Shown here piece by piece: positions 58,560-64,000 of a stretch of 64,000 nt of DNA; the first letter of the stretch is position 1, and each line of letters begins with the position of its first letter. Location of the stretch: contig CM055095.1 in the NCBI GenBank assembly GCA_029204225.1, positions 63,272,523-63,336,522 of the forward strand, written 5' to 3'. Made by a program: the position numbers and the translations under genes. The notes below the pieces were generated by a model. It did not search any database. It saw only the letters and a list, made by a program, of their open reading frames with translations, and was not told the origin of the DNA. This DNA is from Diphasiastrum complanatum (Eukaryota > Streptophyta > Lycopodiopsida > Lycopodiales > Lycopodiaceae).

Positions 58560-59143
58560 TTATAAGTGTTGGGAAATTACTTGATGGTGGTCTTGATGTC
58601 AATTTCCATATTGACAATTGTGTGATCAAGAAGGATGGTGAGATTCTTGCATATGGATCTGAACATGAAGGCATCTACAAATTGAACACAAGAGAGAGTG
58701 CAAAGTCTCTTGATATTGCTTATGCATCCAAGTCTTCAAAGGAGGATGATCACACAAGATGCACATTTCTTCTTTCTTCAAGGTTTATGGTGCATGATTA
58801 TTTCCTATTATTCAAAGCATATGTTGAGATGGAGTTCTCATTGAATATCAAAGCTTCAAGGAGTATTGAAGCTCTTGGAAGAAATACACCATATGAAGTA
58901 TTATTTAAGAAGCCTAAGGATGATTACCTTAGTGTCTTTGGAGGTTCTTGCTTTGCACATATTCCCTTGGAAACAAGGAGAATGAAGGATCCAAGCTCAT
59001 GGATCATGGTTGGATGCTTATCCACCAAGGAGACCCATAGAGCCATTATACTCTCTATTTCGAAAAAAAAAAAAAGGCCCTTCAAAGTAATTAATAAGGA
59101 TAATAGGCCAGCAAGGGCCCCGTGTAGGCTAAATAATACTTAA
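58560..59143 (+). pseudogene. Element L integrase stub
   Basis: After the frameshift: ISVGKLLDGG-like pre-integrase DNA, then the 58622 frame with IKKDGEILAYGSEHEGIYKL, SSRFMVHDYFLLFKAYVEME, KASRSIEALGRNTPYEVLFK and CFAHIPLETRRMKDPSSWIM. The same junction as in D fuses the region before the second catalytic Asp to the C-terminal part. The last residues (Lys run) read through the A-rich junction. Confidence 0.85.
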
Positions 59144-60300
59144 CAAGGGCTAACTATCCTTCAAGATAGTTATGTTTAGTTAAGTAAGACCATTGTCTAT
59201 AACTAGACAAGAGCCATCAATTTGTGAATCTTTTGGCTCATTTGCAAGTGAGAGCTTATAGCTTCCTTGTGAATGTGAGCCATAGGGATCTCCATTGCTA
59301 GGTCTCATGTGCCCTATGCACATGAATCCATGGTCATTTACATTGCTTTGTACTCTTCTTTTCATTTCTATTGCGATTCTATGGAGATCTTTGTGTTTCT
59401 AGCTTTCTATGGATATGCTATCTTGAATGCTTTGTACTTTTCTTGCTCTTAGCTTTACTTCCATTGTAATTGCTATTTGCTTAGATTTGGCACATGACAT
59501 TTCTTAGTATCAGAGCATTGATCCTTAAATTCATGATTAGATTTAATAAGTTTATTGCATTTCTAGCTTTACTCTCATTGTAATTGCTATTTGCATGAGA
59601 TTTGGCACATGACATTCCTTGGTATTAGAGCATAGATCCTAAATTCATGATGATTCTATGTGAATTTCATTAGGTTTGATAAGTTTATTGCATTTGTAGC
59701 TTTCTTTTTGATAATTTCTAATTTTGAATTTTTTAGGTCTGTTCAAACGATTTTTTAGCATTTAATTTCATTTTTTATTTCTAATTTGATACTATAGGTT
59801 TGTAGAGCTTTGTCTTAGCTTTCATTTGCATCAATTTTCAAGGCATTTGAAAAAGAGATGCAAACGTTATTGCACTTTTCCCAAAAGTTGTCAAAATAGG
59901 TGATTAGAAATTTCACTTCAATTAATTTGAATTTTTCAGATTTGATTTGAGATTTAAAAAGTAATGACGATTCTTGATTCCTAGCTCTAGTTTTATTAGT
60001 TTTTCTATTTCAAAATTTTCAAACATGTTATGTGGTTAATTCAACCTATCAAATCACCTCCAATCATTGATCTGATACTATGACCTAATAGAGCTTGTCG
60101 TTACCTTTCAAAGGCACTGACTTTTTGTGATTTGGATCGATACTAAGAAAGTTATGATCAAATTAGTGGAGATGGGTCAAGCCAGAATTTTGGAAAAAAA
60201 AAAGTTCACAAGTGAGAGAGAAGCAATTCAACTTTTCTTTTTTAAAGTTTTTCTTCTTTGTTGATTTTTTTTCAATTTATTCATGTTGAAATTTCGTTAA
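59061..60300. repeat. LTR-like region with duplicated PBS
   Basis: Two direct copies of about 117 bp (from about 59450 and 59567) carry TGTAATTGCTATTTGC, AGATTTGGCACATGACATT and CTTAGTATCAGAGCAT or CTTGGTATTAGAGCAT, then GATCC.TAAATTCATGAT. The second resembles an LTR end plus PBS. Sequence to 59450 looks LTR-like; from 59690 to 60300 I see only AT-rich sequence. Confidence 0.5.
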
Positions 60301-60324
60301 AAACAATATTTAGAAAAAAAACTG

Positions 60325-60373
60325 ACCTAACCCTAGCCTCACCTACCCTAACCCTACCAGCCCTAACCCTGAC
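60325..60373. repeat. Degenerate telomere-like CCCTAA motifs
   Basis: CCTAACCCTAG, ACCCTAACCCTA and GCCCTAACCCTGA within 50 bp: fragments of the plant-type CCCTAAA telomere repeat or 'telo-box' motifs. Confidence 0.5.
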
Positions 60374-60419
60374 TATTTTTATATAAAAAAAAACCGAAGC
60401 AATTCCGACACAGAACCGA

Positions 60420-60687
60420 CGGTTCCTCCCTACATTGCATCCGACGCCAGCTCCTCTAATTGCGTCCGACGGCGGCCCTCCGCTCTCCTCATTGCGTCCG
60501 ACGAACTCTAGCACCCTCCTTCGTCCGACGGGCCCTCTCTCTCTCTCACCTCTCTCTAGCTCAGTTCTCTCATCCGACACTCCCGGTATTTACGGCCGAC
60601 GCCGGCGCCCATTTCCTTCTCTTTCCATTTCGCAATCGACGGCCCCTGGGAATGCGTCCGAAAGCCGCGAACCCTCCGCGTCCGACG

Positions 60688-60719
<32 letters not shown>

Positions 60720-60900
60720 TCTCTCGCTCCCTATGATCTCTCCCTCCCTGCCTGCGTCGCCGAGCGCCTCTCTTCCCCCTCTCCCTGGCCTCCCTTTCCC
60801 CTAGACCTACACCTACCCGGTACCCTCGTCTCCCTCCCTGCTTGCGGCGCCCACCAACGGATCTGCTCCGGGAAGATTCCGCGGATCTGCTCCCTGTCAT
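60420..60900. other. GC-rich block with repeated TCCGACG and a poly-C run
   Basis: At least six copies of (G/C)(A/G)TCCGACG in 260 bp (60440-60690) and an uninterrupted run of 31 C (60688-60718). ORFs in all frames are Pro/Arg-rich and compositional. Followed by AT-rich sequence with a candidate 3' splice site (TTTTGTCTTTTCAG, near 61449). May be the promoter/5' leader of the acidic-ORF gene at 61577. Confidence 0.45.
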
Positions 60901-61500
60901 CTCCTCCATACCCAAAAAGAAAAAAATATTTTTAGGTTTTTTTAAAAAAAATTCTTTTTTACATGTTTCCAATTCATTCGCAAGCACCAAAATGCGCCAT
61001 AGGAACAGCCTTTAAAAATAAATTTGCCATAAATTTTTATAATTTTTTTACAATTCCTGGGCACTCAAATGTTTCATGGAATTCAAAAGATTATGTATTT
61101 AAATTTGTAATTTTTTTTTAACACCCCCATTCTAATTTGTTAAATTCAATTTTCTTATTTTTCTTTAAACTCCCATAACTTTCTTGTTAGAGCTCGGATT
61201 CCAGTGCTATCAAAACTATAAGTGATCAGAACGATGAGCCTGACATTGGCAAGCTCTTGAAATTTTGTAAATCGTACTTCTCAATTAAGTTTTTTTTTTT
61301 TTTTGTCAAATACCTCTTTTTCTAAGTTGAAATCTTTGTAGTTTATTACATATTTTCAAATCCTCATATCGTCTCTGTTTGAGCTTGGAATTGAATACTG
61401 TAAAAAGCAAAAGTGCTCAATTTATACTACAAGTTTTTGTCTTTTCAGTTTCACTCATCGTGGAACTATGAGTTTTAAGTGGGTGGAGAAAAAAGCATTT
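60901..61500. other. AT-rich interval, possible intron
   Basis: Poly-T runs; no ORF. Ends with a good acceptor-like TTTTGTCTTTTCAG, which would fit an intron in the leader of the next ORF. Confidence 0.35.
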
Positions 61501-61576
61501 AAGCTATTTATTGAAGTCCATTGCACATAAACTTCAGTTCAGTATACCATAACCTACAAGTCCTTCAATTGTCAAG

Positions 61577-61800
61577 ATGGATGTGCATTCCGATTTTGAA
61601 TACATAGATGATAGTGACTCTGAATACGAAAATCAATGTAACTATGATTTTGAAGATCAGTATTATGAGCACAGTGATGACGAATCCAATCAGTGCGAAC
61701 AAGTGTCATATGGAGACTATCTGGAACATAATGAAACACATTTTGATGATTATGATGATCAACAAGTTACCAGATCAGTCAACATAACCCAAGTGGTGGT
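61577..61800 (+). CDS. Acidic ORF, unknown function, interrupted by Copia O
   Basis: MDVHSDFEYIDDSDSEYE start; about 75 residues, very rich in Asp, Glu and Tyr, with SDDES and DDYDDQQ clusters. Upstream sequence from 61508 and the first 20 codons match the inverted fragment at 37946-38078, so it belongs to a repeated or transduplicated gene. Homology and acidity suggest a real N-terminal exon. The frame is entered at about 61803 by LTR-type sequence, so the C-terminal part, if any, is lost or lies beyond the window. Function unknown. Confidence 0.45.
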
Positions 61801-61805
61801 GTTTA

Positions 61806-61860
61806 ACTTAGAATTTGCTTTGCACAGGAACACAGATCATGCTACACAGTAACACAAACA
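61806..61860 (-). repeat. Terminal fragment of an H-type LTR
   Basis: ACTTAGAATTTGCTTTGCAC and CATGCTACACAGTAACACAAAC are the inverse of the element H 5' LTR end (38530-38583). Could be the 3' end of Copia O's LTR. Confidence 0.75.
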
Positions 61861-62047
61861 GAAAAAAGAGAATCTCGTTCGTGGATCGTTCGTGTTCGCG
61901 AACCGTTGGTCTTCGTCTTCATTGACTTTCGTATTTACGAAGCTCTTTGTGTTTTGTGTCTTTAGATGTTCGAGTTCGCAAAGATGCTCGTCATCATCTT
62001 CGTTGAGTTTCGTGTTCACGAAACTCGTCGTGTTTCGTGTCGAGGGG

Positions 62048-63667
62048 TTATAGGCTAGCAAGGCTATGTTCAGAATCACTTTGTTTCTTCAGCTCCCTCT
62101 CAAAGCATGGTAGCCTTATGATCCCGAGACTGCTCCTTTGCCTCTCAAAGAGTCCTTTGTCCAGAGCCTTTGTGAAGATATCAACAACCATATTTTTCAG
62201 TCCAATGAAGGTGGTCTGCATCATCTTCTTCTCAATCAGATCCCTGATCAAGTGATATTTAATCGCAATGTGCTTCGTCTTGGAATGAAACACGGGATCC
62301 TTCGTGAGGTGTATTGCAGAGGTGTTGTCCATCTGCAAGACCAGTGGCTCATTCCTTATTTCGTCCAATTTGTCCAGGAACTGCCTTAGCCAAATCATTT
62401 CGTTGGCCATCTTTGTTGCTGCTAAGTACTCTGCCTCATAGGATGACTGGGCTACAATGGTCTGCTTCTTGCTGACCCAGATAACTGCTGCTCCTGATGC
62501 AATGGTGCATCCTCCTGAAATGCTTTTACAGTCGTCTCTGAGAGATGCCCAGCTAGCGTCACTGTAGGAAAGTATTCTGAGACCTGCACCATGACAATAA
62601 CACAAGCCATAATCCCTCGTTAATTGAAGATATTGCAAAATTTGTTTCGCAATCTTCCAATGTGTCGAGCCTGGATTCGTGCAGAATTGGCTCATCCTGA
62701 ATACTGCATAAGCAATATCAGGACGTGTGTTGTCTACAAGGTACATTAGTGAACCTATCAGCCTTCTGTAGGGAGTGAGCTGCATCTGTTCTCTTTCTTC
62801 CTCAGTCTTTGGACAGTCGTCATTTGTTAGCACCGTTCCTGCAAGCATTGGAGTGTTCGCTCCTTTGCAGTTCAGCATCCCAAAGTCTTCTAGGATCTTC
62901 TGGGTGTATCTAGACTGGTGAAGGTATAACTTGCCTCCCTCATAGTCCCTTTCAATTTGTAAGCCTAGGTAACACCTGGCTTCTCCCAGATCCACTATCT
63001 CGAAATGTTGCTTCAGACCGTAGATGCTTCTATGCATTTTGCATACATAGTCAGGAAGTGAATTTGAGACAAATCCTGGGGGTTGATCCATGTAGACTTC
63101 TTCGTCTAATTCTCCATGCAAAAAGGCTATCTTCTCGTCCACAATGTGGACCCTGAGGTCATAAGTTGCTGCATATGCGAACAACAGTCGTAGGGACAAA
63201 TGTTTGATGATAGGAGAGAAGGTTCTAGAATAGTCAATGTCATATCTCTTAGAGAAACCCTTCGCTACCAGTCTTGCCTTGTATTTCGTCACACTCCCGT
63301 CTGGTTCATATTTGAATTTGAAAATCCATTTGCATTTGACAGTCTTCCACTTATGAGGTAATGGCTCCAACGTCCATACCAGGTTCTTCCTCATGGACTC
63401 CATCTCTTCGTTCATGTCTTGGATCCATTTGTCTTTTTCTGGACCTTCAATCGCCTCCTCGAATGTCTGTGGTTCGCCACTGAACCCGCAACATTCTTCT
63501 GATGTGAAGGCTGAGTTGCCTGGCACAAATCTTGCTGGCGCTCTTTGTGGTCTTGTCGACCTTCTGGGAGATCCTCTTGGAACAGCTATGCCTTTGTCCT
63601 TGTCTTCTTTGCTCGGTCCGGAACCATCTTGGTTTACAAGAACTGCAGCGGCAGGCTGTCTCTCCAA
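62048..63667 (-). pseudogene. Element O reverse transcriptase-RNase H lacking YVDD
   Basis: 539 open residues. Linker, then WTLEPLPHKWKTVKCKWIFK, YKARLVAKGFSKRYDIDYSR, KIAFLHGELDEEVYMDQPPG, CKMHRSIYGLKQ. Directly after GLKQ comes HFEIVDLGEARCYLGLQI: the roughly 70 residues that normally follow, with the catalytic YVDD, are deleted without loss of frame. The rest is complete: LIGSLMYLVDNTRPDIAYAV, SYSDASWASLRDDCKSISGG, YEAEYLAATKMANEMIWLRQ, QMDNTSAIHLTKDPVFHSKT and DIFTKAL. RT must be inactive, yet the ORF has no stop over 1.6 kb. Confidence 0.92.
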
Positions 63668-64000
63668 TCTTTTTTTGTCTGATTCGTCGCTCGAATGGGA
63701 GATGACTCAAAAATTTTGTTTTCATGTTCGTCCTCTGCTCCCTCTGACATTGGCGACATGTCATAGTACTGTCTTTCTAGAACTTCATAGCTAACAGTGT
63801 CTTCGTTGGCCATTGTCCTGCTCTCGTCGAATTTGACATCCCTCACTGTTTTCACAGTGTTCGTGTCTAACATGTAGATTATGTAGTATGATGAATTATT
63901 GTCATAACCTACCAGAAACCCTTGCTCGGCTTTCTCATCAAGCTTCTTGCAAAGCTTATCAGGAATACGTGCATATGCTGCACAGCCAAATATTCTGATG
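63634..64000 (-). pseudogene. Element O integrase C-terminus (partial)
   Basis: From the edge: RIFGCAAYARIPDK, a FLVGYDNNSSYY block, then (63634-63873) VKTVRDVKFDESRT, the Copia integrase C-terminal motif. A frameshift near 63650 separates it from the RT frame. Confidence 0.85.

Larger units (their letters stand above)
55888..59060 (+). mobile_element. Non-autonomous Copia element L (D family), 3' truncated
   Basis: 5' LTR 55888-56732, PBS (TGGTATCAAAGC, one change) at 56733, leader, gag-protease-integrase stub to 59060. Gag, leader block and integrase junction match element D. No 3' LTR: the sequence changes at about 59060 after an A-run. Confidence 0.88.
61861..64000 (-). mobile_element. 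Copia element O (RT-RNase H end), runs off the window
   Basis: Minus-strand pol, with the integrase C-terminus at the window edge and RNase H ending at 62048. From 62047 to about 61870 a short imperfect duplication gives two copies of an SFVNTK.NED-like stretch, probably 3' untranslated. 5' parts lie beyond 64000. Confidence 0.88.

Noticed and set aside
60325-60373. True telomere end
   Set aside because: Only a few degenerate CCCTAA units inside continuous sequence; not an array.
60435-60990. Pro- and Arg-rich ORFs on both strands
   Set aside because: High GC and the poly-C run remove stop codons; no motif, and the frames overlap on both strands.

Overview
The window looks like nuclear DNA of a land plant, but I cannot name the species. 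The evidence is one spliced plant-type bHLH transcription factor gene with short introns (about 80-190 bp), abundant Ty1/Copia LTR retrotransposons whose primer-binding sites read TGGTATCAGAGC (complementary to plant initiator tRNA-Met), a CACTA-type transposon end, and long (CT)n/(GA)n arrays. There is no sign of prokaryotic, organellar or viral gene organisation.

Layout. 1-315: end of a CACTA DNA transposon. 897-3807 (minus): a bHLH gene of the bHLH68/110/112/123 subfamily, the only confident host gene, with a CT-rich probable leader at 5.3-5.8 kb. 6.3-7.1 kb: decayed Copia integrase. 8.6-12.4 kb: truncated Copia element B (minus). 12.4-14.0 kb: Copia fragment C, with eight TGCATG motifs in its LTR. 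14.0-19.06 kb: complete element D (minus) with matching LTRs, PBS, polypurine tract and a perfect CACTA target duplication; it has gag and protease but a gutted integrase and no reverse transcriptase. 19.2-20.5 kb: two more Copia scraps. 20.7-23.4 kb: foldback (palindromic) elements and (CT)n arrays. 23.6-25.9 kb (minus): a decayed multi-exon gene I do not recognise. 26.3-27.7 kb: Copia RNase H plus 3' LTR. 27.7-31.2 kb: mostly blank, with a GC-rich patch.

31.3-38.0 kb: Copia G (plus), whose 5' LTR is split by element F (plus; 31774-36286), a second type of gag-protease element without reverse transcriptase. 38.3-49.6 kb: Copia H (plus), with gag interrupted by the almost complete Copia I (minus; 40149-45475; perfect GCTAT duplication). 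49.6-50.1 kb: Ty3/Gypsy fragment. 50.9-51.6 kb: about 150 bp tandem repeat. 52.9-53.3 kb: Copia gag scrap J. 54.4-55.9 kb: Copia K, cut by element L (plus; 55888 to about 59060), a relative of D. 59.2-59.7 kb: duplicated LTR/PBS junction. 60.3-60.9 kb: telomere-like and GC-rich block. 61.58-61.8 kb: acidic ORF whose pieces recur elsewhere in the window. 61.8-64 kb: Copia O (minus), whose long pol ORF has lost the YVDD region in frame.

How it fits together: the window is a nested retrotransposon cluster beside one regulatory gene. Autonomous-type elements (H, I, O, B) are all damaged. D, L and a fragment at 19.2-19.7 kb share the same integrase deletion junction, so that defective form must itself have been copied, presumably with enzymes supplied in trans. 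This shared-deletion family, the foldback/microsatellite cluster and the unrecognised decayed gene next to it are the most interesting parts.
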